Shown piece by piece: positions 17,479-25,410 of a DNA stretch of 64,000 nt. Numbering within the stretch: the stretch's first letter is position 1; the number at the start of each line of letters is the position of its first letter. The position numbers and the translations under genes are program-made. The stretch lies in assembly GCF_014654895.1 (NCBI RefSeq), contig NZ_BNBE01000003.1:896501-960500 (forward strand), given 5' to 3'. The notes below the pieces were generated by a model. The model saw only the letters and a program-made list of their open reading frames with translations, had not been told where the DNA came from and ran no database searches. This DNA comes from Streptomyces filamentosus. GTDB lineage: Bacteria; Actinomycetota; Actinomycetes; Streptomycetales; Streptomycetaceae.

Positions 17479-18909
17479 ATGCAGGAGCGTAGCAGTGTGG
17501 CAGAACTCGCGAAAACCCTGAGAGCGGAGCTCGACCGCTACTCTCCAGGTGGAAAGCTGCCGTCGAGTCGGACCCTGGTCGAACGCCACCGCGTCTCCCC
17601 GGTCACCGTCTCCCGTGCCCTCGCCCAGCTCGCCGCCGAGGGCCTCGTCGTCACCCGCCCCGGCGCCGGCGCCTTCAAGGCCGAGACCCGCGCCGCCCCC
17701 GCCTCCGGCGACGCCTCCTGGCAGGAACTCGCCCTCAGCGCCGACGCCGCCGAACTGGTCCCCCGCGCGGTCGACGCCTCCGGCGTCCTCGTCACCCTCG
17801 CCGCGCCCCCGCCCGGCGTCGTCGAGTTCAACGGCGGCTACCTCCACCCCTCCCTCCAGCCCGAGCGGGCCCTGGCCGCCGCCCTCGCCCGGGCCGGCCG
17901 CCGCCCCGGCGCCTGGGGCCGCCCGCCCACCGACGGCCTCACCGACCTGCGCGAATGGTTCGCCCGGGAGATCGGCGGCGGGGTCACCGGCGCCGAGGTC
18001 CTCATCACCGCGGGCGGCCAGTCCGCCCTCACCACCGCCCTGCGCGCGCTCACCGCCCCCGGCACCCCCGTGCTCGTCGAATCGCCCACCTACCCCGGCA
18101 TGCTCGCCGTCGCCCGCGCCGCCGGACTGCGCCCGGTGCCCGTCCCCACCGACACCGACGGCATCCGCCCCGACCTCCTCGAAGCCGCCTTCCGCGCCAC
18201 CGGCGCCCGCGTCCTCGTCTCCCAGCCCCTCTTCCAGAACCCCACCGGCGCCCTCCTCCCTCCCTCCCGCCGCCGCGAGGTCGTCCGCATCGCCCGCGCC
18301 GCGGGCGCCTTCGTCGTCGAGGACGACTTCGCCCGCCGGCTCGTCCACGAGGACGCGGGACCGCTCCCGCCGCCGCTCGCCGCCGACGACCCCGACGGCG
18401 TCGTCGTCCACGTGTGCTCGCTCACCAAGATCACCTCGGCGAGCCTCCGCGTCGGCGCCCTCGCCGCCCGGGGCCCCGTCCTCGAACGCCTCCGCGCCAT
18501 CCAGGTCGTCGACAGCTTCTTCGTCCCCCGCCCCCTCCAGGAGGCCGCCCTCGAACTCGTCGGCTCCCCCTCCTGGCCCCGCCACCTGCGGACCGTCTCC
18601 CAGGAGCTCAAGGCCCGCCGGGACGTCCTCACCGCCGCCGTCGCCCTCCGCCTCCCCGAACTCGCCCTGCCCCACGTCCCCTCCGGCGGCTACCACCTCT
18701 GGCTCCGGCTCCCCGACGCCCTCCCCGAGGCCGCCCTCCTCACCGCCGCCCTGCGCGCCGGCGTCGCCGCCGCCCCCGGCCGCCCCTACTTCTGCGCCGA
18801 ACCCCCGGCCGGCCACATCCGGCTGAGTTTCGCGGGTGTCGCCGGTCCCACGGAGATCCACGAGGGCGTCCGCAGGCTGCGGACCGCCCTGGACGAACTC
18901 CTTCCGTGA
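17479..18909 (+). CDS. MocR-type PLP-dependent transcriptional regulator
   Basis: 476 residues. N-terminal GntR winged helix (VAELAKTLRAELDRYSPGGK, LPSSRTLVERHRVSPVTVSR) joined to a class I aminotransferase-like domain (about 90-470) with LITAGGQSALTTALRAL, SQPLFQNPTGALLPPSRRRE, the Asp in VVEDDFARRLV and the PLP-binding Lys in CSLTKITSASLRVG. MocR proteins sense PLP or an amino acid through this domain. Divergent from the EamA exporter, which is its probable target. A terminator-like stem GGGACGCC/GGCGTCCC follows at 18917-18946. Confidence 0.92.
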   Translation: MQERSSVAELAKTLRAELDRYSPGGKLPSSRTLVERHRVSPVTVSRALAQLAAEGLVVTRPGAGAFKAETRAAPASGDASWQELALSADAAELVPRAVDASGVLVTLAAPPPGVVEFNGGYLHPSLQPERALAAALARAGRRPGAWGRPPTDGLTDLREWFAREIGGGVTGAEVLITAGGQSALTTALRALTAPGTPVLVESPTYPGMLAVARAAGLRPVPVPTDTDGIRPDLLEAAFRATGARVLVSQPLFQNPTGALLPPSRRREVVRIARAAGAFVVEDDFARRLVHEDAGPLPPPLAADDPDGVVVHVCSLTKITSASLRVGALAARGPVLERLRAIQVVDSFFVPRPLQEAALELVGSPSWPRHLRTVSQELKARRDVLTAAVALRLPELALPHVPSGGYHLWLRLPDALPEAALLTAALRAGVAAAPGRPYFCAEPPAGHIRLSFAGVAGPTEIHEGVRRLRTALDELLP

Positions 18910-18916
18910 CCGGGCC

Positions 18917-18946
18917 GGGACGCCGACCGCGCGCGGAAGGCGTCCC
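18917..18946 (+). terminator. Terminator after the MocR gene
   Basis: 8-bp stem GGGACGCC (18917-18924) with GGCGTCCC (18939-18946), 14-nt loop, starting 7 nt after the stop codon; no U-tract. Confidence 0.55.
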
Positions 18947-18999
18947 GACAGCCGGGAAACCCACCTGACACGCGCCGGAGCCGCTGGCATCCTGCGCCC

Positions 19000-19476
19000 A
19001 TGAGCGAGACCACCACCCCCGCACCCCCCGCCGTACCCGCCCCCGCGCCCGTCGTCCTCCACGAGGCGTACGAGATCTCGGCCGACCCGGACCGCCTGGA
19101 CGCCGCCCGCGTCCACCACTGGCTCTCCACCGACTCCTACTGGGCGGGCGGCCGACCTCGGGAGAAGCAGGACCGGGCCATCGCCGGCTCGCTCAACTTC
19201 GGGGCCTACCACCGCGACACCGGAGAGATCGCCGCCTACGCGCGCGTGGTCACCGACTACGCCACCTTCGCCTGGCTCTGCGACGTCTACGTCGACCGCC
19301 CGGCCCGCGGCACCGGACTCGGCACCGCCCTCGTCACCGCCGTCCGCGACCACCTGGAGCCGTACGGGCTCCGCCGGATCATGCTCGCCACCGCCGACGC
19401 CCACGGCGTCTACGAGAAGGTCGGGTTCACGCCACTGCAGAATCCGGACAAGTGGATGGCTCTCGGACAGCACTGA
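19000..19476 (+). CDS. GNAT family N-acetyltransferase
   Basis: 158 residues. After a Pro/Ala-rich start (TTPAPPAVPAPAPVV) comes the GNAT fold: YEISADPDRLDAARVHHWLS, AYARVVTDYATFAWLCDVYV and the acetyl-CoA loop DRPARGTGLGTALV, ending VYEKVGFTPL. The family transfers an acetyl group from acetyl-CoA to an amine; substrate unknown. No Shine-Dalgarno is evident before ATG 19000. It reads in the same direction as the MocR gene and the phosphatase-like gene but with gaps of 68-90 bp. Confidence 0.85.
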   Translation: MSETTTPAPPAVPAPAPVVLHEAYEISADPDRLDAARVHHWLSTDSYWAGGRPREKQDRAIAGSLNFGAYHRDTGEIAAYARVVTDYATFAWLCDVYVDRPARGTGLGTALVTAVRDHLEPYGLRRIMLATADAHGVYEKVGFTPLQNPDKWMALGQH

Positions 19477-19544
19477 ACCGGGGCCTCCCGGTCCCCCCGC
19501 ACCGCCCCTTGACCCGGGGCCCCACCGGCCTCACGATCGCGGCC

Positions 19545-20156
19545 ATGGGTCTTCGGGTCACGCTGGTCGCGGCGGCGCGCAGCACCTCCCTGCTCGCCGA
19601 ACGCTTCGACGACGACCGGCCGCTCGACGAGGCCGGCTGGTACGAGGTGCAGCAGGCCGCGCCCGCGCTCCTCCCGCTCGGCGCGGCCGAACTCCGCTAC
19701 TGCTCCCCGACCCTGCGCAGCCGCGCCACCGGCACCGCCCTCGGCTACGCCCCGCTCGCCCAGCCCGCGCTGCGCGACTGCGACATGGGCCGCTGGCGCG
19801 GCCTCACCCTCGCCGAGGTCGCCGCCCTCGAACCGGCCGCCGTCGACGCCTGGCTCGCCGACGCCCGCTCCGCCCCGCACGGCGGCGAACCCCTCCTCGC
19901 CTTCATCTCCCGGATAGGGAACTGGCTCGACACCCGCCCCGCCGACGACACCACCGCCACCGACGACACCACCGCCACCGACGTCACCGTCGTCGCCGTC
20001 GCCGAACCCTCCGTCGTCCGCGCCGCCCTCGTCTACGCCCTCCGGGCCGCCCCCGCCACCTACTGGAGCGTCGACGTCCGCCCCCTGTCGACCGTCACCC
20101 TCACCGGCCGCCCCGGCGCCTGGCACCTCCACCTGGACGCGCCGGCGCTGCGCTGA
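19545..20156 (+). CDS. Histidine phosphatase-like protein lacking the catalytic RHG motif
   Basis: 203 residues. The fold is that of the phosphoglycerate mutase-like clan: YCSPTLRSRATGTALG, then CDMGRWRGLTLAEV and a late AVAEPSVVRAAL segment where VxHGxxxR is expected. The first strand reads LVAAARSTSL in place of the usual LxRHGET, and the second His is also missing, so a phospho-histidine mechanism seems impossible. Residues about 134-146 repeat DDTTAT, from an 18-bp direct repeat (19944-19979). Start ATG 19545. Probably non-catalytic or binding role; function unknown. Confidence 0.75.
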   Translation: MGLRVTLVAAARSTSLLAERFDDDRPLDEAGWYEVQQAAPALLPLGAAELRYCSPTLRSRATGTALGYAPLAQPALRDCDMGRWRGLTLAEVAALEPAAVDAWLADARSAPHGGEPLLAFISRIGNWLDTRPADDTTATDDTTATDVTVVAVAEPSVVRAALVYALRAAPATYWSVDVRPLSTVTLTGRPGAWHLHLDAPALR

Positions 20157-20236
20157 CGGGCGGGACGGGAGCCGGGCCCCGGGCGGGGCGGGAGCGGGAA
20201 CGGGCGCCGGGGCGGAGCGGCTAGCCTGGGGGCACG

Positions 20237-21397
20237 ATGAACCGTTTGACCACGCCATGGGGCGACGTCACCCTCACCCGCCACCCCGAGGACCCGCGCG
20301 ATCCGCTGCGCGCCTGGGACGCGGCCGACGAATACCTCCTGAACCACCTCGCCGAGACCGGCACCGACCTCTCCGGCACCGTCGCCGTCCTCGGCGACCG
20401 CTGGGGCGCCCTCGTCACCGCGCTGCGGGCCGCAGGGCCCGGCGGACTCGTCCAGATCTCCGACTCGTACCTCGGGCGCGAGGCCACCCGGACCAACCTC
20501 GCGCGGGCCGGAGCCGGCCCCGGCGCCGTCCGGCTGCTCACCACCCAGGACCCGCCGCCCGCGCGGATCGACGTCCTCCTCGTCCGCGTCCCCAAGAGCC
20601 TCGCGCTCCTGGAGGACCAGCTGCACCGGCTCGCCCCCGCCGTCCACGAGGGCACCGTGATCGTCGGCACCGGCATGGTCAAGGAGATCCACACCTCCAC
20701 CCTCACCCTCTTCGAGCGGATCCTCGGCCCCACCCGCACCTCCCTCGCGGTGAAGAAGGCCCGGCTGATCCACACCACCCCCGACCCGGCCGCCGCGCCC
20801 GGCCCGAACCCGTGGCCGTACCGCTACGACCTCCCGGCCGACACCCCCGCGCCCGGCCTCGCCGGCCGCACGGTCACCAACCAGGCGGGCGTCTTCTGCG
20901 CCGACCGCCTCGACATCGGCACCCGCTTCCTCCTCGGCCACCTGCCCCGCGGCCTCGGCCGCGCCCGCGTCGCCGACCTCGGCTGCGGCAACGGCGTCGT
21001 CGGCCTCGCCGTCGCCCTCGCCGAACCCGACGCCGAACTCCTCTTCACCGACGAGTCCTACCAGGCCGTCGCCTCCGCCGAGGAGAACTTCCGCACTCAC
21101 GCGGGAGAGGACCGCAAGGCCGAGTTCACCGTCGGCGACGGCCTCGCCGACGTCCCCGCCGGCTCGCTCGACCTCGTCCTCAACAACCCGCCCTTCCACA
21201 GCCACCAGGCCACCACCGACCGCACCGCCCGCCGGATGTTCTCCGACGCGCGCCACGCACTGCGGCCCGGCGGCGAACTCCTGGTCGTGGGCAACCGCCA
21301 CCTCGGCTACCACGTCACCCTCCGCCGCATCTTCGGCAATGCGGAACTGGTCGCGAGCGACCCGAAGTTCGTGGTGCTGCGGGCGGTCAGGCGCTGA
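20237..21397 (+). CDS. RlmG/RsmC-like 23S/16S rRNA (guanine-N2)-methyltransferase
   Basis: 386 residues in the two-domain layout of RlmG/RsmC. The first half is a degenerate methyltransferase domain (SGTVAVLGDRWGALVTALRA). The second is active, with SAM motif VADLGCGNGVVGLAVA, acidic LFTDESYQAVASAEEN and catalytic LVLNNPPFHSH. It should make m2G in rRNA; the position (G1835 as RlmG, or G1207 as RsmC) cannot be told by eye. A TAGCCT -10 (20222-20227) lies 9 nt before ATG 20237, so the mRNA may be leaderless. Confidence 0.87.
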   Translation: MNRLTTPWGDVTLTRHPEDPRDPLRAWDAADEYLLNHLAETGTDLSGTVAVLGDRWGALVTALRAAGPGGLVQISDSYLGREATRTNLARAGAGPGAVRLLTTQDPPPARIDVLLVRVPKSLALLEDQLHRLAPAVHEGTVIVGTGMVKEIHTSTLTLFERILGPTRTSLAVKKARLIHTTPDPAAAPGPNPWPYRYDLPADTPAPGLAGRTVTNQAGVFCADRLDIGTRFLLGHLPRGLGRARVADLGCGNGVVGLAVALAEPDAELLFTDESYQAVASAEENFRTHAGEDRKAEFTVGDGLADVPAGSLDLVLNNPPFHSHQATTDRTARRMFSDARHALRPGGELLVVGNRHLGYHVTLRRIFGNAELVASDPKFVVLRAVRR

Positions 21398-21554
21398 GGG
21401 GTCGGGGGCGTGCTCCGGGCCGTCCCCGGTCGTCGCCCGCCGGATCGACGCCCTGGACGAGGAGATCGACCGCCTGACGCGGCTGCGGGCCTCCCTCGCC
21501 GCCGCCTCCGGCGCGGTCCCGCGCCCGCCCGCAGGCGACCGGATGACCGGATGA
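21398..21554 (+). pseudogene. Possible remnant of a MerR-type regulator C-terminus
   Basis: Directly after the methyltransferase, the frame ending at the TGA 21552-21554 reads VVARRIDALDEEIDRLTRLRASLAAAS. That resembles the C-terminal dimerisation coiled coil that ends many MerR regulators. No helix-turn-helix or start is present upstream, where the methyltransferase ORF lies. It may be a decayed gene fragment or chance in GC-rich sequence. Confidence 0.3.
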
Positions 21555-21607
21555 CCGGGTGACCACGGGCGGGCGGGTGGTCGGCGGGAACCGGCCCCGG
21601 GGGGCCC

Positions 21608-22570
21608 TCACTCCTCCGGCAGCACCACGTCCAGGGCGCGCAGACGTTCCGCCCCCGTCGTGATGTCGACGGCGGAGATCCGGTCGCGGCGGAAGCCGAA
21701 CGCCACCGCCGCGACGGGCCTCCCGGCCGCGAACGCCACCACCCCGACCGCGCCGTCGACCAGGGCGGGCCGCAGCGCGTCCCCGGACCGCGCCGCCAGG
21801 GCGACCGCGGCCGCCACCGCCGCGATCCCGTGCACCGGACCCCGTTCCGCGTACACGACCGCCTCCGGGTCGAGCAGCGCGGCGATCGCCACGGCGTCAC
21901 GCGCGCGTGCGGCGGCCAGAAAGGCGTCCACGACCACCCGCCGCCGCCCCGGATCGCCCCCGCCCGGCACCGTCTCCCGGCCCCAGGCGGCCCCTCCGCC
22001 CCAGGCCGTCCCCCCGCCCCAGGCCGTCCCCCCGCCCCGGACCGCCTCCCCGCCCCGCAGTCGTTCCCGGGCCCTCCGTGCCCGCCGGGCGGCTTCGGCG
22101 GGGGTGCCGCCCATGACCCGGGCGGTCTCCCCGGGCGGCAGCCCGAAGACGTCGTGGAGGAGGTACGCGAGCCGCCGAGGGGCCCCGAGCCGGTCCAGTA
22201 CGGCGAGGAAGCCGAGGAGCACGGTCTCGTCCAACCCCTCCGGCAGCCCCTCCAGCAGCCCTTCCCGCGCTCCTTCCTGTACTCCCTCCCACAGCCCTTC
22301 CGGCAGTCCCTCCGGCGAGGCCCCCGCCTTCCCGTCCGTCTCCTCCTCCCGCCCGGCGCCCTCCAGGCACGCCCGGACGACCAGGGCCGCCAGCCAGAGC
22401 CGCGCCACGGCCGGCGCGTCCGCCTCCAGGCCGGCCCGGACCCGGCCGAGGACGTCCGCGGCCTCCGCCTCCGCCCCGGGGCCCAGGACGCGCAGGGCCA
22501 CGCCCCGCAGCCGTTCCTCCTCGGCGTCGAACCGCGCGCCCAGCGCGGTCACCACAGCGTCGTCGTCCAT
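21608..22570 (-). CDS. ECF41-like sigma factor with C-terminal SnoaL-like domain
   Basis: 320 residues. N-terminal region 2-like helices (VTALGARFDAEEERLRGVAL), region 4-like RRLAYLLHDVFGLPPGETAR then GGTPAEAARRARRARERL, and a C-terminal NTF2/SnoaL domain (VDAFLAAARARDAVAIAALL, VVYAERGPVHGIAAV). This is the ECF41 type, where the SnoaL domain stands in for an anti-sigma factor. Between the sigma regions sits a Gly/Glu-rich insert repeating EGL/PEGL, and before the SnoaL domain GGGTAWGGGTAWGGG, both from short DNA repeats. ATG 22570 is preferred to GTG 22600. The usual DxxR and WLP motifs are weak. Confidence 0.7.
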   Translation of the reverse strand: MDDDAVVTALGARFDAEEERLRGVALRVLGPGAEAEAADVLGRVRAGLEADAPAVARLWLAALVVRACLEGAGREEETDGKAGASPEGLPEGLWEGVQEGAREGLLEGLPEGLDETVLLGFLAVLDRLGAPRRLAYLLHDVFGLPPGETARVMGGTPAEAARRARRARERLRGGEAVRGGGTAWGGGTAWGGGAAWGRETVPGGGDPGRRRVVVDAFLAAARARDAVAIAALLDPEAVVYAERGPVHGIAAVAAAVALAARSGDALRPALVDGAVGVVAFAAGRPVAAVAFGFRRDRISAVDITTGAERLRALDVVLPEE

Positions 22571-22655
22571 GGGGTCCCACTTTCCGTCAGGTGTCTTCAC
22601 CTGCCTGACGGGACGCCCACGCCCGTTGTGACGGTGCCGGGCGGCGGGTCCCGCC

Positions 22656-23963
22656 TCAGCCGCGCAGCAGCTCGCGGGCGATCACGCGGCGGGCCTCGGC
22701 GAGCTCCGCGTCGACGCGTGCGGCCCGGTCGGCGTCCAGCGCGATCCGGGGCTCGTACTCCTCGCCCGAGGTGAGGAGCCGGTGCCGCAGGTGCGTCGGC
22801 GGGTGGGTGCTGTCGACGCTGTGCCCGCGCAGTTCGCCGGCCCGGCGCAGCCGCTCGTACTCGGTGGCGGGGACGCCGGCGGCCTGGACGGCGAGCCGCT
22901 GCCACAGTCCCTCGGCGGGGTTCTCGGCGCGGCTGCCGCTGCGCCGGGTGCGGGCCCCGACGATCTCCCGGCGCAGCGCGCCCGCCAGGATCTCGGCGCA
23001 GAGGAGCCGGTCCATCACCCCGGCCGCGGCCTTCGAGCCGCCGACCCGGGCGGCGGCCTCGTCGGCCAGGTACTCGGCGCGCTGCGACCCCCGCAGGGTG
23101 AGGTGGTCCAGGAGGGTCGTGACGCCTTCGACGGCCAGCCGGGGGAGGACCGTCGTCAGGTTGACGAAGTGGTCGACGAGGGACTGGGGCGGCTGCGGTG
23201 CCAGCGTGTACGCCCAGGTGTCCAGGGACTGGAAGGCGCCCGAGACGAGGAGGAGGTGGCGGGTGTCGCCGTGCGCGTAGTGCCCGAACTCGTGGCCGAG
23301 GAGGGCGATCCGTTCCTGCGGCGTGAGCACCTCCCAGAGGCCGAGGCCCACGGTGAGGACGCGCCGCTGCCGCAGGCCGTAGGTGCGGACGGAGGCGTTG
23401 ACGTCGGGATCGACGACGACGGCCGTCACGCCCGTGGTGCCGACCGCGCCGGCGACCTCGTCGAGGAGCGCGAAGAGCTCCGGGGCGTCCGGGCGGCGCA
23501 GGACGGGCAGGTCGGGGGCCTCCTTGCGGAGGCCGCGGAGGCTGCCGAAGCGGGGCCGGAGCACCAGGGCGAGGCCGATCGGTATCGCGCTGAGGAAGGG
23601 GACGAGGCCCTCGCCCGCGAGGATCATCGCGATGCCGCCGGCGAGGAGGGCGAGGGTGACGCCGTGCACGGCCAGGGCGAGGGCGGTGGCGAGCAGGGCG
23701 GAGTTGCCGCGCCCGGCCCGGTCGGCGCCGTCGCCCCTGCCGCCGGCGGCGGTGAGGTCGGCGAAGAGCTGTTCGCCGTAGCGGCGGGCGAGGTTCCGCC
23801 GGGCCCGCTCGATCCGGCCGTCCGGTTCCCCGGCGGCGCCGGGGTCGGTGTTCCAGCCGCAGTCGGCGCACCAGGCGACGTACGCCCCGCCGCCGGTCAG
23901 GCCGGTCCCGCAGTCGGGGCAGACGGTGTCGGCCGTCCGCCGTTCGCCGATCGTCTCGGTCAT
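22656..23963 (-). CDS. M48 family metalloprotease with N-terminal zinc ribbon
   Basis: 435 residues. Begins with a Cys4 zinc ribbon (CPDCGTGL...WCADCGWN), then two hydrophobic helices (LATALALAVHGVTLALLAGG, VPFLSAIPIGLALVL), then the HtpX/Ste24-type protease with ALLGHEFGHYAHGD (zinc ligands HEFGH) and the third ligand Glu in QRAEYLADEAAA. Probably a membrane-bound zinc protease facing the cytoplasm, as in HtpX quality control. ATG 23963 follows GGGGGGT. Reads in the same direction as the sigma factor gene, 85 bp before it. Confidence 0.87.
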   Translation of the reverse strand: MTETIGERRTADTVCPDCGTGLTGGGAYVAWCADCGWNTDPGAAGEPDGRIERARRNLARRYGEQLFADLTAAGGRGDGADRAGRGNSALLATALALAVHGVTLALLAGGIAMILAGEGLVPFLSAIPIGLALVLRPRFGSLRGLRKEAPDLPVLRRPDAPELFALLDEVAGAVGTTGVTAVVVDPDVNASVRTYGLRQRRVLTVGLGLWEVLTPQERIALLGHEFGHYAHGDTRHLLLVSGAFQSLDTWAYTLAPQPPQSLVDHFVNLTTVLPRLAVEGVTTLLDHLTLRGSQRAEYLADEAAARVGGSKAAAGVMDRLLCAEILAGALRREIVGARTRRSGSRAENPAEGLWQRLAVQAAGVPATEYERLRRAGELRGHSVDSTHPPTHLRHRLLTSGEEYEPRIALDADRAARVDAELAEARRVIARELLRG

Positions 23964-24100
23964 GGTGGTACCCCCCACCGGGGCGGGCCGTGACGACGGT
24001 CCGCCCCCTTGTGCTCCTGAGTGTTCTCGCCCGGCGTGTTCCTGTCGTACGCGGAGGCGAGGACGCACTTTAGGCCATGGGGGAGCGACGGCCGGACCGG

Positions 24101-24205
24101 CGGAGGACCAGCCTCCCAGTGCGGAGGACCAGCCCTCCAGTACGGAGGACCAGCCCTCTTGTACGAGGGCTCAGCCTTCCAGCGCGAAGGTTCGGCCCTC
24201 CAGCG
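24101..24205. repeat. Five tandem 21-bp repeats straddling a stop codon
   Basis: Units start at 24101, 24122, 24143, 24164 and 24185 (first unit begins CGGAGGACCAGCC). Units 1-3 are nearly identical; 4 and 5 diverge. The TGA of the minus-strand gene (24171-24173) falls in unit 4, where a C-to-T change turns the Trp codon of the other units into a stop; the reading frame stays open through units 3-1 as a 7-residue repeat. Confidence 0.9.
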
Positions 24206-24671
24206 CGGCGAGCTCCTTGCCCGCGCGTTCGGCGACGAGGGCGAGGACGCGGCCGGCGGCGGCCAGGTCCTCGGTGGGGATCCCGCCCCAGACACGGGCG
24301 GCGTGGGGTGCGACCTCGGCGCCGACGGCGGCGAGCAGGGCGCGGCCCGCGTCCGTGGGGAGCAGGTGCGGACCGTCCGCGGCGAGCAGCCCCTTCGCGC
24401 GCAGGGCGTCGAGGTCGGCGCGGATGCCCGCCGGGTCGGCCTTGAGTGAGGCGCGGACCTCGGCGACCAGTTCGTCCGGGGTCCGCGGGGCGTCGGCGGT
24501 GACGGCGGCGCGCAGCGCGATCTGCTGCGGGAAGGTGGCGCCGTGCCGGGCCAGGACGTGCTCCAGGACGCCCCGGGCCGCGTAGTGGGCCAGTCCGAGC
24601 AGCCGGGCGTCGGCGAGGGGCGCGGTGGCGGAGGTGGTGCCGACAGCGGAAGAGGTGCCGGTGGTGGTCAT
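24171..24671 (-). CDS. Hypothetical winged-helix-like protein paired with MarR regulator
   Basis: 166 residues, not recognised as a named family. LADARLLGLAHYAARGVLEHV and RTPDELVAEVRASLKADPAG followed by IRADLDALRAKGLLAADGPH suggest a winged-helix fold (helix, recognition helix, wing), but it could be a MarR-associated ligand-binding protein. Its start overlaps the MarR stop by 4 nt (ATGA), so the two are co-translated. The C-terminal LEGRTFALEG belongs to a 21-bp tandem repeat array and the stop may have arisen within it. Confidence 0.6.
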   Translation of the reverse strand: MTTTGTSSAVGTTSATAPLADARLLGLAHYAARGVLEHVLARHGATFPQQIALRAAVTADAPRTPDELVAEVRASLKADPAGIRADLDALRAKGLLAADGPHLLPTDAGRALLAAVGAEVAPHAARVWGGIPTEDLAAAGRVLALVAERAGKELAALEGRTFALEG

Positions 24672-25186
24672 GGTGTTGCCCCCTGAGTGGTCGTGTCGTC
24701 ATGTGCGGAACCGCGTACGGAGCCGGGCGCGGAGGGGAGGAGCGGTACGTCGAGCAGGGCCGTCAGCTCGTCGGTGAACGCGCGCGTCCGGTCCGCGTCC
24801 AGTCCGCCCAGCGGTTCCAGGAGCTGCTGGAGCAGGTCCTGCACCACGTCGACGGCCCGCCGGGTGACCGCCTGCCCCTCCTCGGTGAGGGAGAGCTGGA
24901 CGGCGCGCGGGTCGCGCGGGTCGCGGGTGCGCTCGACGAGCCCGGCGGCCTCCAGGGCGCGGGCCAGCTTCGAGACGTACAGCGCCTCCATGCCGGTGTG
25001 GTCGGCGAGCCGCCGCTGGCTGGGCCGCTCGCCGCCGCGCTGCATGCCGTGCAGCGACGCGACCAGCGAGTACTGCGCGTGCGTGAGGCCCAGGGGAGCC
25101 ACCGCCCGGTCGACCGCGACCCGCCACTTGTTGGCGAGCCGCCACACCAGAAAGCCGGGAGTGGGACCCGGGGAACCCTTGCTCAT
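24668..25186 (-). CDS. MarR family transcriptional regulator
   Basis: 172 residues. MarR winged-helix fold: GLTHAQYSLVASLHGM, RRLADHTGMEALYVSKLARA (recognition helix), LVERTRDPRDPRAVQLSLTE (wing with the DPRD motif), then a helical dimerisation end. Dimeric repressor of its own operon or of a neighbour, usually released by a small ligand. First gene of a two-gene operon with the protein at 24171. Direct and inverted repeats just upstream (25197-25226) are the likely operator. The divergent neighbour is argC, 224 bp away. Confidence 0.9.
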   Translation of the reverse strand: MSKGSPGPTPGFLVWRLANKWRVAVDRAVAPLGLTHAQYSLVASLHGMQRGGERPSQRRLADHTGMEALYVSKLARALEAAGLVERTRDPRDPRAVQLSLTEEGQAVTRRAVDVVQDLLQQLLEPLGGLDADRTRAFTDELTALLDVPLLPSAPGSVRGSAHDDTTTQGATP

Positions 25187-25196
25187 GACGAATACA

Positions 25197-25226
25197 GTAC
25201 ATGGCTACTATGTACATGGCTACTAA
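25197..25226. promoter_or_regulatory. Probable MarR operator and promoter
   Basis: GTACATGGCTACTA occurs twice (25197-25210, 25212-25225; period 15 bp). Inverted arms GTACAT (25197-25202) and ATGTAC (25210-25215) span 7 bp. The region is AT-richer than its surroundings and begins 11 bp upstream of the MarR start, fitting an autorepression site. Confidence 0.65.
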
Positions 25227-25354
25227 ATTCCGGGAGGGGCGGGCCGCGGCGTCGGAGCGGTCGGGCACGGGTCGGGGGCGGGGCGGGCGAGGCGGCCCCG
25301 GATGCGCCCTGCACCCCCTCCCTCCACCCTGGGAGTGAAGCCCTCCCCACCTCG

Positions 25355-25403
25355 TTGCATAAAACTACGGCTCCACGTATAGTCATGCCATCCATGAGGA
25401 GGG
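25355..25403 (+). promoter_or_regulatory. argC promoter with ARG-box half-site and ribosome site
   Basis: -35 TTGCAT (25355-25360), 17-bp spacer, -10 TATAGT (25378-25383), strong ribosome site AGGAGGG (25397-25403) and ATG 25411. TTGCATAAA overlaps the -35 and resembles a half-site of the actinobacterial ARG box, so ArgR-arginine could block RNA polymerase here. ArgR is the last gene of the operon. Confidence 0.7.
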
Positions 25404-25410
25404 TTCTTCG

